From: Bacteroidaceae bacterium
GTDB taxonomy: Bacteria > Bacteroidota > Bacteroidia > Bacteroidales > Bacteroidaceae
Assembly (NCBI GenBank): GCA_017451695.1
Contig: JAFTNW010000016.1
Coordinates: 1-61,087 of the forward strand
DNA: 61,087 bases
Reading direction: 5' to 3'
Position numbers and translations under genes: made by a program
Part shown: piece after piece, positions 18,674 to 27,548 of the stretch
How the letters are laid out: every line of letters starts with the position of its first letter
Position numbering within the stretch: the stretch's first letter is position 1
Notes under the pieces: model-generated
What the model was told of the DNA's origin: nothing
The model's database searches: none
What the model saw: only the letters and a program-made list of their open reading frames with translations

Positions 18674-19360
18674 ATGAAAAACGTCTTAAAAGTATTACTT
18701 CTTCTTGCTGTTGTAGGCTTGGCATACATCAGCTATCGTAGTATCATGGATCCCATTGAGTTTTCAGAGGTTCGTTCGGCTCGCGAGAAGGCTATCGTAG
18801 CTCGTCTCATCGACATTCGTACAGCACAGATTGAGTTCCGTAACAGCCACGAGGGCGCATACGCCGAGAACTTTGACACCCTCATCAACTTCTTGAAGAC
18901 AGCGAAAATGCCTATCATCTTGAAGCAGGGCGAGCTTGACGATGCACAGCTTGAGCGCGGCCTCACCGAGGACAAGGCTTTGGAGATGATTAAGAAGGCC
19001 GAGAAAACCGGCAAATGGGCCGAGGTTGACAAAGAGGGCTTGCGTGGTTTCCGCCGCGACACCTCATGGATTGCCCTGCTCGACACCATTTACCCCAAAG
19101 AGTTCGTTGCAGACTCTATAGCATTTGTTCCCTTCGGCAAGGGCGAGAAGTTCGAGCTTCTCACCAGCTGCGACACAACAAAAGCCGGTAGCGCACAGTA
19201 TCTCTTCGAGGCACGCACACCCTACGATGTTTACTTGCAAGACATCAACGAGCAAGAGCTCGCCAACCTTAAATACCAGATGAAGAAGATGGACCGTTAC
19301 TGCGGTCTCAAGGTGGGCGACGTTGAGAACCCCAACAACAACGCCGGTAACTGGGAATAA
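18674..19360 (+). CDS. Unknown membrane-anchored protein, pseudopilin-like N-terminus
   Basis: A 228-residue conserved Bacteroidetes-type protein with no assigned function. One hydrophobic N-terminal helix (residues 5-20) runs into a long polar helix with RLIDIRTAQIEFRNSHEGAY followed by FDTLINFL. That layout, and the IRTAQ...G.YA..F..L pattern, recall major and minor pseudopilins after cleavage, although there is no prepilin peptidase site (no Gly before an Phe-Thr-Leu-Glu motif). The remaining 130 residues are charged and probably periplasmic. It is followed ten bases later by the DUF3822 gene and then rsmD. Function unknown. Confidence 0.8.
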   Translation: MKNVLKVLLLLAVVGLAYISYRSIMDPIEFSEVRSAREKAIVARLIDIRTAQIEFRNSHEGAYAENFDTLINFLKTAKMPIILKQGELDDAQLERGLTEDKALEMIKKAEKTGKWAEVDKEGLRGFRRDTSWIALLDTIYPKEFVADSIAFVPFGKGEKFELLTSCDTTKAGSAQYLFEARTPYDVYLQDINEQELANLKYQMKKMDRYCGLKVGDVENPNNNAGNWE

Positions 19361-19370
19361 TATCTCTTTG

Positions 19371-20171
19371 ATGAAAGGAGAGACCCTACCATATAAAACA
19401 TTATCCATTCGTATAAGTACGAATGGATTTTGTTTTTGCATATACAATGCTGCCGACCCCGACTCGATACAATACCATTTCCATCGTGCCGACAACAACA
19501 GCAGCCTATATGCAAACCTTTGCCGTGCAATAGAGGAGTGCCCCCTGCACATAGACGATGTAACAGATGTAAAAGCAATCATCGCCACCAACGAGTTCAC
19601 TACCCTGCCCGCCGAATACGACGAGAAACAGAATCACAAGATCTATTACCGTTGCTGTTTCCCCAAGGCCGATACCAACGTGGAGATTATTGCCAACAGG
19701 CTCACAGCGCACAACCTCACCGTGCTGTTCCCTGTGGAAAAGAACATATACAACCGCCTTGCGCAACTTGGTAACGTAAATTACTACACGCCGGCAAGCA
19801 TACTCCCGGGATACATTGCAAGCAAGCCATTGGCGGCCGACAGATACATGCTTGCATACTATGGCGAGGAAGGCTCCCTGCTCCTCTCCATGAACAACGG
19901 CAAGATAGAACTCATAAACAGTTTCTGCACAACCGATAACCAAAACCAGCTATATTATCTGCTGGCAATATGGAAAGCCCAAGGGCTGTCGCAGACCGAG
20001 GACACACTCTATCTTTGCGGAGGCAAAAGGGTTGAAGAGCTCTCGTCGGCAATATCACAATTCATACGTAACAGGGAGCGCATAAACCCGGGTGCACTCT
20101 TCCCACCCAATCTGCTAAACAGAATAGGAAATATACCATTTGACCTACAAGCACTACTACTATGCGAATAA
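19371..20171 (+). CDS. DUF3822 family protein
   Basis: A 266-residue cytosolic protein of the DUF3822 family. From memory, a Bacteroides member has an actin-like ATPase fold in a structural-genomics entry; I cannot confirm that here. Two similar halves are plausible: an N-terminal half with LSIRISTNGFCFCIYNA, and a second beginning near LAYYGEEGSLLLSMNNG, which has the look of a phosphate-binding beta hairpin, with LYLCGG later. ATG 19371 avoids overlap with the upstream gene. The 3' end overlaps rsmD by 10 bp. The role is unknown; the pairing with the pilin-like gene is discussed in the findings. Confidence 0.82.
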   Translation: MKGETLPYKTLSIRISTNGFCFCIYNAADPDSIQYHFHRADNNSSLYANLCRAIEECPLHIDDVTDVKAIIATNEFTTLPAEYDEKQNHKIYYRCCFPKADTNVEIIANRLTAHNLTVLFPVEKNIYNRLAQLGNVNYYTPASILPGYIASKPLAADRYMLAYYGEEGSLLLSMNNGKIELINSFCTTDNQNQLYYLLAIWKAQGLSQTEDTLYLCGGKRVEELSSAISQFIRNRERINPGALFPPNLLNRIGNIPFDLQALLLCE

Positions 20172-20695
20172 TAAGTGGAAAATACAAAGGCCGGCATTTC
20201 GACATACCGCGCAATTTCAAAGCACGCCCCACAACCGATTTTGCAAAGGAGAATCTGTTTAATATCCTATGCAATATCATGGATTTTGAGGAGGCACACG
20301 CCCTGGACCTCTTTTCGGGAACAGGCAGCATCAGTTTGGAGTTGCTCTCGCGTGGCTGTGCTTCGGTAACATCGGTTGAGCTGGAGCCGCTGCACTTTAA
20401 CCATCTGCGCAAGAGTGCAACCGCACTGAACGATAACAATTGGCACCTTGTGCGCGACGACGTTTTCCGCTATATCCGCCGCTGCACCGCAAGCTACGAC
20501 TTTATTTTTGCCGACCCCCCATACGCCCTCAAAGAGCTCAAAGAGATACCGCAGCTTATACTGCAATCGTCAATGCTGAAGGAGGGGGGAATCTTTATTT
20601 TCGAACACGGCAAGGATAACGACTTCAGCGACCACCCGCTCTTTTTCCGCCACGTTGCATACGGCAGTGTAAACTTCACATTCTTCAAGAAATAA
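20162..20695 (+). CDS. rsmD: 16S rRNA m2G966 methyltransferase RsmD
   Basis: A 177-residue SAM-dependent methyltransferase, matching RsmD in length and motifs. MRIISGKYKGRHF is the typical N-terminus, DLFSGTGSISLE is SAM motif I and FADPPYAL is the catalytic DPPY motif for exocyclic amino methylation. Known members modify G966 of 16S rRNA. The start overlaps DUF3822 by 10 bp. The stop lies four bases from the convergent cardiolipin synthase stop, with no separate terminator visible. Confidence 0.94.
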   Translation: MRIISGKYKGRHFDIPRNFKARPTTDFAKENLFNILCNIMDFEEAHALDLFSGTGSISLELLSRGCASVTSVELEPLHFNHLRKSATALNDNNWHLVRDDVFRYIRRCTASYDFIFADPPYALKELKEIPQLILQSSMLKEGGIFIFEHGKDNDFSDHPLFFRHVAYGSVNFTFFKK

Positions 20696-20699
20696 CAAG

Positions 20700-22133
20700 C
20701 TACAAAACAGGGGAGAAGAGGCGTGCTGCCGACTCCAAGCAACGCTGCCCGAAGGAACGCTCGGCATGACTGCGTGCCGTCAGTTGCGTACACCCCTTTT
20801 CGTCGGCAAGAAAGAGCGCCTTCACACTGCAAGCCACGGCATCGTCATACACAAAGGCATTTACCTCGAAGTTGTAATAGAAACTGCGGAAGTCGAGATT
20901 TGTGGAGCCCACTGAGGAGACCTTGTCATCGCACACAATGGTTTTGCAATGCAACATGCCATCGGTGTAAAGAAGGACTTTCACACCCGCCTCCAAAAGC
21001 GTTCCAAGATAGGAGTATGATGCATAGTCCGATATCCTGTTATCGGAACGAGCCGGAATCATCAGCCTCACATCCACACCCGACAAAGCCGCATTGCACA
21101 TGGCCATAGTCATTGAATCGGTAAGCGCAAGATAAGGAGTCTGCATGTAAAGATAATTGCGCGCACTTGCTATAAGCATCAGAAAAGCCGACATTATCAC
21201 ACGGTTGCCACCCACAGGGTTCGATTGCGCCACCTGCACCATAGCCCCACCCTTTTGCTCCGGCAGCGGGAAATAGCGCTTGCCACTCACCAGGGAGCTG
21301 TTTACAAAATACCAATCGACAAGGAATGATGTTTGCAGGCCATATACCGCACTGCCGCGTATAGCAAGCATGGTATCGCGCCAGCCCCCCTGCGCAGTGC
21401 CCTTTACATACCTGTCGGCAATATTGCAACCGCCAATGTATCCCAAGCAACCATCGATAACCACCACCTTGCGATGGTTACGGTAATTAACCCTGTTACC
21501 AAGCACCGGGAAACGAACCTTCAAAAAAGCCTCTACCTGGCCACCGGCAAAACGAATCTCCTCGAAGAAAGCGCGGGGGACAGACCAACAGCCCACGCTG
21601 TCGTAAATTACCCTGACCTCAACTCCCTCGCGAGCCTTTGCAATTAGTGCGTCGCGCACACGCGTACCTGTTTCATCGTTCTCAAATATATAAAATTGCA
21701 GATGAATATGCTCTTTTGCAGCCGCAATAGCGGCAAGCAGTTCTTCGATAAAACAGCCGGTGGAACCTAACACACGCACATCGCTCCCCGCCATGAGATA
21801 GGCCGATGCGGTATTTTCAAGATAATTTATAAGGGAAGAATAGGTAGCTGGAGGCTGCACCCCGTTCTGCGAACGATAGCACAGATGGCTACGTTGCTGT
21901 ATCTGCGAAAGGGAGCGACGGCTTATATATTTTTTCCTTTTTATATCGCGCCCAAAGAAAAAATACAATAAAACACCCAAAAAAGGAATAAACAGGAGCA
22001 CCATTATCCATGCAAGAGTGCGTATGGGGTTGCGATTGTCGAGCACCACATACACCATTATAAGCACAGCCAATACATTGTTTACAATGTAAAGATAACT
22101 CCAAAACCCATCGATATTAAGCAATTCAGCCAT
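20700..22133 (-). CDS. cls: Cardiolipin synthase
   Basis: A 477-residue phospholipase D superfamily enzyme that joins two phosphatidylglycerols to make cardiolipin. Two N-terminal transmembrane helices (about 12-32 and 40-60) precede two HKD motifs: HRKVVVIDG, followed by YIGGCNIADRY, and HCKTIVCDD, followed by GSTNLDFRSF. I chose ATG 22133; GTG 22136 is the only earlier codon. A TAAATTCG box at 22152-22159 on the minus strand may be its -7 element. Length and layout are those of the major Cls family. Confidence 0.95.
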   Translation of the reverse strand: MAELLNIDGFWSYLYIVNNVLAVLIMVYVVLDNRNPIRTLAWIMVLLFIPFLGVLLYFFFGRDIKRKKYISRRSLSQIQQRSHLCYRSQNGVQPPATYSSLINYLENTASAYLMAGSDVRVLGSTGCFIEELLAAIAAAKEHIHLQFYIFENDETGTRVRDALIAKAREGVEVRVIYDSVGCWSVPRAFFEEIRFAGGQVEAFLKVRFPVLGNRVNYRNHRKVVVIDGCLGYIGGCNIADRYVKGTAQGGWRDTMLAIRGSAVYGLQTSFLVDWYFVNSSLVSGKRYFPLPEQKGGAMVQVAQSNPVGGNRVIMSAFLMLIASARNYLYMQTPYLALTDSMTMAMCNAALSGVDVRLMIPARSDNRISDYASYSYLGTLLEAGVKVLLYTDGMLHCKTIVCDDKVSSVGSTNLDFRSFYYNFEVNAFVYDDAVACSVKALFLADEKGCTQLTARSHAERSFGQRCLESAARLFSPVL

Positions 22134-22432
22134 CACAATCCACCTTTTCTGCGAATTTAGGCATAAAAAAGGTAACCGCCACGCAGATATCGGTTTTTAT
22201 GGCTTTTTAACTTTCAAGCACATTCAACACAGCAAAGAAACAAAACATAACTACATAAACAAGAACGAAAGGGATATTTTCGCCACAAATTATGAGATAG
22301 CAACAATTTTAAGCAAAAAAAATTTCGTTCTCTAAATATTTATATGTTTCTTTGCAACATAATGTGCCGAAACAAGCACATACACCCATAAAGACAAAAA
22401 CAATAATAAAACAATAATAAAACAATATAAAT

Positions 22433-22612
22433 ATGGCAACAAAAATCAAGTATGTAGCACTTGCTATAATCCTCATCGGAGCATTAGTCCTCATTTTGAG
22501 CCACTTCTGTGGCTGGAACAATATCAACGCATTAAATGTCAGCGCATATGTTGCTATGGTTGCAGGCCTTGTAGCATACATCATTGCCGGCAAAAAGGCT
22601 TTGGAGGAATAA
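22433..22612 (+). CDS. Small membrane protein, 59 residues
   Basis: ATG 22433 opens a 59-codon frame beginning MATKIKYVALAIILIGALV and ending AYIIAGKKALEE. Two hydrophobic helices (about 7-23 and 36-52) are joined by a short turn with HFCGWNNINA. It is preceded by an AT-rich leader and a TTTCTTTG near-consensus -7 box at 22347-22354. Twelve bases after its stop the perfect hairpin terminator at 22623-22669 begins, so it has the shape of an expressed single-gene unit. I recognise no family. The upstream stretch 22134-22432 holds only promoter-like sequence. Confidence 0.72.
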   Translation: MATKIKYVALAIILIGALVLILSHFCGWNNINALNVSAYVAMVAGLVAYIIAGKKALEE

Positions 22613-22622
22613 TTAAAGCAAT

Positions 22623-22669
22623 AACAATAAAAAAAGGTTGCCACTTTTTGGCAACCTTTTTTTATTGTT
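22623..22669. terminator. Bidirectional terminator
   Basis: Perfect 20-bp arms (22623-22642 and 22650-22669) around a 7-base loop, with GGTTGCC/GGCAACC at the top and A7/T7 runs below. It ends both the 59-residue gene and the minus-strand two-component operon. Confidence 0.88.
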
Positions 22670-22684
22670 TATACAGAACGGATT

Positions 22685-23386
22685 TTAAGCCTCCACCTCG
22701 GGAGCAATGAGCTTGTAACCCTTTCCGTGGATATTGATAATCTCGATAGAGTCATCGGCTTTCAAGTGCTTGCGCAGTTTGGTGATATAAACATCCATGC
22801 TGCGGGCATTGAAATAATTATCGTCGGTCCACACGGTTTTCAATGCAAAGTCGCGTTGCAGTATCTCGTTTGTGTGAGCACAAAGAAGGCTCAACAACTC
22901 CGACTCTTTTGTGGTGAGCTTTGTCTGCTGGTCGTCGATGGTAAGCAACTGCTTCTGTGTATCGAATTGGAAGCGACCAATCTTGTATTGAGTATTCTCC
23001 TTGCTCTTTTTACCGCATACACGGCGCAAGATAGCCTCGATGCGCGAAACAAGCACCTCCATGCTGAAAGGCTTTGTTATATAATCGTCGGCACCAATCT
23101 TGAAACCCTCCAATATATCCTCGTTCAGTGTTTTTGCAGTAAGGAATATGATTGGAATCTCCGAGTTGGCTGCACGAATCTCCTGTGCAAGTGTGAAGCC
23201 ATCCTTCACAGGCATCATAACATCGAGCACGCAAATATCAAATTTACCCTTCAAGAAGGTTTTATAACCCACATCGCCATCGGGACAAAGTTCGGCATAG
23301 AAACCCTTTGCCTGTAAATACTCACGCAAAAGCATACCGAGGTTCTCGTCGTCCTCACATAACAAAATTCTCTGTTTCTCGTCCAT
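22685..23386 (-). CDS. OmpR/PhoB-type response regulator (RprY-like)
   Basis: A 233-residue response regulator with a receiver domain and a winged-helix DNA-binding domain. Acidic residues EDDE (11-14), phosphoacceptor Asp55 in VLDVMMPVKDG, Thr in IFLTAKT and Lys in YITKPFS are all present. The C-terminal winged helix includes LTTKESELLSLL and RSMDVYITKLRKHL. It is co-transcribed with the histidine kinase, whose gene ends six bases upstream. The pair resembles RprX/RprY of Bacteroides; the regulon cannot be read from the sequence. Confidence 0.93.
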   Translation of the reverse strand: MDEKQRILLCEDDENLGMLLREYLQAKGFYAELCPDGDVGYKTFLKGKFDICVLDVMMPVKDGFTLAQEIRAANSEIPIIFLTAKTLNEDILEGFKIGADDYITKPFSMEVLVSRIEAILRRVCGKKSKENTQYKIGRFQFDTQKQLLTIDDQQTKLTTKESELLSLLCAHTNEILQRDFALKTVWTDDNYFNARSMDVYITKLRKHLKADDSIEIINIHGKGYKLIAPEVEA

Positions 23387-23392
23387 AATAAT

Positions 23393-24931
23393 TTATTTTA
23401 AAGGTAATACAATTACAAATGTTGTTCCCACTCCAAGCTCGCTCTCGGCACGAATTGTGCCCTTGTGTGCCTGCACAATCTGTTTCACATAGGCAAGGCC
23501 CAGGCCAAAGCCCTTCACATCATGAACATTACCGGTGTGCACGCGATAGAACTTGTCGAATATCTTTTTAAGGTTCTCTTTACTAATACCGATGCCATTA
23601 TCCTTTACCGACAGCATGAAGTTGTTGTTGCTGTTCCATGTGCGCACCTCCAATTCAAGCGGGACATCCTGCCTGCGATACTTCACTGCGTTGTCCATGA
23701 GATTGAACACCACATTGGTAAAGTGCATCTCATCTACATATATATAAGGGTCTTCGGCATCGAGTTCCCAGGTGAGCTTGCCACCACTCTGCTCAACCTT
23801 TACGGTAAAGGTGTTTACAATACCCGAAATAAGTTCGTTGGCATCGAGTTCCTTCATTTTGAGAGAGGCATTGTTCTTGTTGTCGAACATAGACATCTGC
23901 AACACCTTATCCACTTGAAAGCGCAAACGCTTGGTCTCGCTGGTGATTGCCCCCGACAATTTTGAGAACATCTCGGGCGATTTTGCAATGGTTTGGTCCT
24001 GCAACATCTGAGCTGCCAGCGATATAGTAGATATCGGTGTCTTGAACTCATGCGTCATATTATTTATGAAATCGTTCTTCATTTCGGTTATCTTTTTATG
24101 CCTGAACACCATATATAATGTTATAACAAACGTTATTAACAAAACAAAAGTGAACAGTATGGAAGGAATCATAAATTTAACCGAACTATAAATATAATTG
24201 TTCAACAACGATGTGGGGAAATTAACTTCCAACACAGCCATATGGCCCGGAGGGTCGTTCTTGAATATTATCTCCTTATATTTATTATCGCCCTCGGTGT
24301 AGGAATAATCGGAACAGCGATAAACCTCCTCGCCATCGCCGCGCAACACCCTGAAGTGATAAGGCAGCAGAATTCCGTTGTTTGCAAGCTCCGATTTAAT
24401 ATATTGGTCTAGTTTACCAAAATTTATGCGCCCTTGCAAGGGCTTTTCGCTTGCCTGGTAAAGCATATTATAGAGCACCTCGTCGAGCACGGCACGCTGG
24501 TACTTGTACCTCTTGCTCAATATCTCGAGCGACAGACGCTGTGCATCGCGCATGGATAGGTTTCCCCTGTTTGAATTTATCTTGAACTGCGACAACGATT
24601 GCGAGGGATTCTTGACTATTGTTTTAAGCTCAAATGCCGATAATACGTTACCACCCTCAGTCGATGCCAGATATGAGTGTTCCAATTTCAAGAAACCATC
24701 TTTTATCTGGCCACGATGAATATCCTTTTGAATATCCTTGGCAAGATAGGTACGCATCTCATCGAGTTCCAGGTTATATGCCGCCTGATAAAGACTGCGC
24801 CTTACACCTTCATCAAAGTGTTCGTGCCGCAAATCCACCATAGCCTCAATGTAGGTTACCTGCAAATAGAGCAATCCCAGACAACACACCCCCATCACAA
24901 GCCCCACTATCAATATCGTCAGTTTCTTCAT
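23393..24931 (-). CDS. Sensor histidine kinase (RprX-like)
   Basis: A 512-residue membrane kinase. Transmembrane segment 1 (residues 5-24) and segment 2 (about 245-270, FMIPSILFTFVLLITFVITL) enclose a periplasmic sensor of about 220 residues. HisKA then carries the phosphoacceptor His294 in NNMTHEFKTPIS, and HATPase_c has the N box (FNLMDNAVKYR) and G boxes (VKDNGIGIS; GFGLGLAYVKQI). I chose ATG 24931, which places the signal anchor at the N-terminus; the frame stays open upstream but reads through the promoter. The trigger is unknown. Confidence 0.93.
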   Translation of the reverse strand: MKKLTILIVGLVMGVCCLGLLYLQVTYIEAMVDLRHEHFDEGVRRSLYQAAYNLELDEMRTYLAKDIQKDIHRGQIKDGFLKLEHSYLASTEGGNVLSAFELKTIVKNPSQSLSQFKINSNRGNLSMRDAQRLSLEILSKRYKYQRAVLDEVLYNMLYQASEKPLQGRINFGKLDQYIKSELANNGILLPYHFRVLRGDGEEVYRCSDYSYTEGDNKYKEIIFKNDPPGHMAVLEVNFPTSLLNNYIYSSVKFMIPSILFTFVLLITFVITLYMVFRHKKITEMKNDFINNMTHEFKTPISTISLAAQMLQDQTIAKSPEMFSKLSGAITSETKRLRFQVDKVLQMSMFDNKNNASLKMKELDANELISGIVNTFTVKVEQSGGKLTWELDAEDPYIYVDEMHFTNVVFNLMDNAVKYRRQDVPLELEVRTWNSNNNFMLSVKDNGIGISKENLKKIFDKFYRVHTGNVHDVKGFGLGLAYVKQIVQAHKGTIRAESELGVGTTFVIVLPLK

Positions 24932-25020
24932 ATAGCAATCTATTAACAACAAGCATGTATAAAATCGGATAACGGTTTTATTCGCTACTGCAACATAGGT
25001 TATATACATGCTGTTTTGCG

Positions 25021-25028
25021 CAAATATA
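25021..25028 (-). promoter_or_regulatory. -7 box for the two-component operon
   Basis: TATATTTG on the minus strand, an exact TAnnTTTG match 90 bases before the kinase start. The rest of 24932-25183 is AT-rich with no gene that I can support. Confidence 0.55.
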
Positions 25029-25183
25029 ATGAGAAGATGCAAAGATTGCACAATTAATTGAGTAGAATTAATATTATTTTTCTTTTAATTAACAAATGCA
25101 AAAATTTAATTTATCAAATTAACAACTAAAACAGTACAATATTTGCACATTTTACTAAAAACAGAATGCAATTTAACTAAAAA

Positions 25184-25214
25184 AGCAAGGCGCGCCAATC
25201 TTGGCACGCCTTGC
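25184..25214 (-). terminator. Terminator of the EF-G paralogue
   Basis: Hairpin with 13-bp arms (GCAAGGCGCGCCA/TGGCACGCCTTGC, one mismatch or wobble). On the minus strand it is followed by a T-run (TTTTTTAG). Confidence 0.8.
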
Positions 25215-25260
25215 TAATGTTATTGATGATGCCTTGAAGGAAGGCATGGGAATATTCAAA

Positions 25261-27414
25261 TTATTCCTCCTCTTTTGCCATAAACTCCTTAACCAGCTTA
25301 TCCTGAACATCTGTGGGAACAAGTTCGTAAGAAGCGGGCGACATTATGAACGATGCACGACCACCGGTGAGCGAGCTCAACGAGGTTGAGTAAGACGACA
25401 TCTCTTTCAAAGGCACCTTTGCCGAGAGTTTCTCGTAACCGTTCTCGCTCTCCATACCCATAATCATACCTCTGCGGCCCTGAATATCGCTCATTACATC
25501 ACCCATCTTGTCCGAGGGCACGAATACCTCTACATCATAAACAGGCTCCAAGATTTTGGGACCGGCATTGCGGAATGCCTCACTGAATGCATTACGGCCT
25601 GCAAGCATGAACGAAATTTCGTTTGAATCAACCGGGTGCATCTTGCCATCGTAAACAATTACGCGTACATCGCGGGCATAAGAACCGGTGAGCGGGCCAC
25701 GCTCCATGCGCTCCATGATACCTTTGAGGATTGCGGGCATAAAGCGGGCATCGATAGAACCACCTACAATGCTGTTCACAAACACCAATTTACCACCCCA
25801 CTCGAGAGTAACCTCTTCGGTAGCTTTGGCATTGATTTTGAACTCCTGCCCATTGAAACGATAAACCTCCTGCAACGGCTTGCCCTCCTCGTAGGGCTCT
25901 ACAATGAGGTGTACCTCGCCAAACTGACCGGCACCACCACTCTGTTTCTTGTGGCGATAATCGGCACGGGCAGCCTTTGTAATTGTCTCGCGGTAGGGAA
26001 TCTTGGGCTCCTCGTAAACAACCTGAATCTTCTCCACGTTCTCCAAACGCCATTTCAATGTGCGCAGGTGGAACTCACCCTGGCCCGAAACGATAGTTTG
26101 GCGCAACTCCTTTGACTGCTCTACACGCCATGTGGGATCCTCCTCGTGCATGCGGTTAAGAGCCTGCATAAGTTTCTCCATCTCGCTCTCGTTGGCGGGC
26201 TTGATAGCGCGTGAATATTTTGATGCGGGATATTTTACAAGAGAGAATCTGTTGTTGGCATCCTTGTCGTTAAGAGTGTTACCAATGCGAACATCCTTCA
26301 ATTTAACGGTACAACCGAGGTCGCCGGCCTTCAACTCATCCACAGCGGTACGGTTGGCACCTGCGCTGCAATAAATCTGGGCGATACGCTCCTTGGAACC
26401 TCTGTCGGCATTAACGAAATCCATACCGGGTTTCAATGTACCGCTGATAACCTTAAAGTAATTAACCTCGCCGATGTGGGGCTCAACCGATGTCTTGTAG
26501 AAGAACAACGATGTGGGGGCCGAGCTGTCATAGGGAACTGTAACACCATCTACATTTACAGGCTGGGGCATATCATCAACCTCGGGAGCCACGTTTGCAA
26601 GGAACTCGAGCAAGCGACTTACTGCAACGTCTGTGGCAGCAGAGCAGCAGAGTACGGGATATACGCTGCCTGTAGAGAGGCCCAAGCGGGCACCCATACG
26701 GATATCATCGGTAGAGAGGTCATCCGAATCGAAGAATTTATTCATCAAATCCTCTTCGTTCTCGGCAGCCTTCTCAACAAGCTCGGTGTGCAATGCCTTT
26801 GCTTTCTCAACCTGGTCGGCAGGAATATCCTCTACCATAGGGGGCTGGCCCTCGGCAGTCCAAGTGAGCTTCTTCATCAAAAGCACGTCGATAATTGAGT
26901 TAAAGCCGGGGCCTGCTGCAACGGGATACTGCACGGGCACCACCTTTGAACCATATATTGATTGCAACTGCTCAATTACATTGTCATAATCACATTTTTC
27001 ATTATCTACCTGATTGACAACGAACATGGCAGGCTTCTTCATCTTTTGAATGTAACGGAAGCAGTTCTGTGTACCCACCTCCACACCATATTGGCCGTTG
27101 ATTACAACCATGGCAAGGTTACAAACCTCGAGAGCACACACCATACCACCGGCAAAATCGTCTGAACCCGGGCAATCTATGAGGTTCAGTTTCTTATTCG
27201 CCTGCTCCACCTGAAAAACAGTGGTGAACACCGAGTAACCATACTCTTGCTCCACAGGGAAATAGTCGCTTACGGTATTTTTTGCCTCTACCGTACCTCT
27301 ACGTTTTATGATACCACCCTCATAGAGCATAGCCTCTGTGAGAGTGGTTTTTCCAGAGCCTGAACATCCTACGATTGCAATGTTCTTGATTTCGTTAGTC
27401 TGATAAGTTTTCAT
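25261..27414 (-). CDS. Elongation factor G paralogue (EF-G2-like)
   Basis: A 717-residue five-domain EF-G-like protein. It is not the canonical copy. The P-loop is GCSGSGKTT (residues 16-24) instead of AHIDAGKTT. The switch I RGIT region reads EYGYSVF. Switch II is DCPGSDDF, so the catalytic His of DTPGH is Ser84. G4 is NQVD (134-137) instead of NKxD. Domains III-V look intact, including HPVDSNEISF and MGDVMSDIQGRRG. A Bacteroides paralogue (EF-G2) is, as I recall, reported to support translocation without GTP hydrolysis and to matter in gut colonisation; this looks like its orthologue. ATG 27414 gives the normal N-terminus. Confidence 0.93.
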   Translation of the reverse strand: MKTYQTNEIKNIAIVGCSGSGKTTLTEAMLYEGGIIKRRGTVEAKNTVSDYFPVEQEYGYSVFTTVFQVEQANKKLNLIDCPGSDDFAGGMVCALEVCNLAMVVINGQYGVEVGTQNCFRYIQKMKKPAMFVVNQVDNEKCDYDNVIEQLQSIYGSKVVPVQYPVAAGPGFNSIIDVLLMKKLTWTAEGQPPMVEDIPADQVEKAKALHTELVEKAAENEEDLMNKFFDSDDLSTDDIRMGARLGLSTGSVYPVLCCSAATDVAVSRLLEFLANVAPEVDDMPQPVNVDGVTVPYDSSAPTSLFFYKTSVEPHIGEVNYFKVISGTLKPGMDFVNADRGSKERIAQIYCSAGANRTAVDELKAGDLGCTVKLKDVRIGNTLNDKDANNRFSLVKYPASKYSRAIKPANESEMEKLMQALNRMHEEDPTWRVEQSKELRQTIVSGQGEFHLRTLKWRLENVEKIQVVYEEPKIPYRETITKAARADYRHKKQSGGAGQFGEVHLIVEPYEEGKPLQEVYRFNGQEFKINAKATEEVTLEWGGKLVFVNSIVGGSIDARFMPAILKGIMERMERGPLTGSYARDVRVIVYDGKMHPVDSNEISFMLAGRNAFSEAFRNAGPKILEPVYDVEVFVPSDKMGDVMSDIQGRRGMIMGMESENGYEKLSAKVPLKEMSSYSTSLSSLTGGRASFIMSPASYELVPTDVQDKLVKEFMAKEEE

Positions 27415-27523
27415 ATTATTTGCTATTTTGGTTAGTTTGTTATTAAAGCGGTAGCAATGTATGAATTTTTGAGTAGATAAGCAAATAGATTTGAAAGGTT
27501 TTTCAAAAAAGAGATAAAAAAAG

Positions 27524-27531
27524 TATCTTCG
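27524..27531 (+). promoter_or_regulatory. -7 box for hemW
   Basis: TATCTTCG on the plus strand, 17 bases before the hemW ATG, implying a leader of about ten bases. No -33 element at standard spacing is obvious. Confidence 0.6.
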
Positions 27532-27548
27532 CACACAAAAGAAAACCA

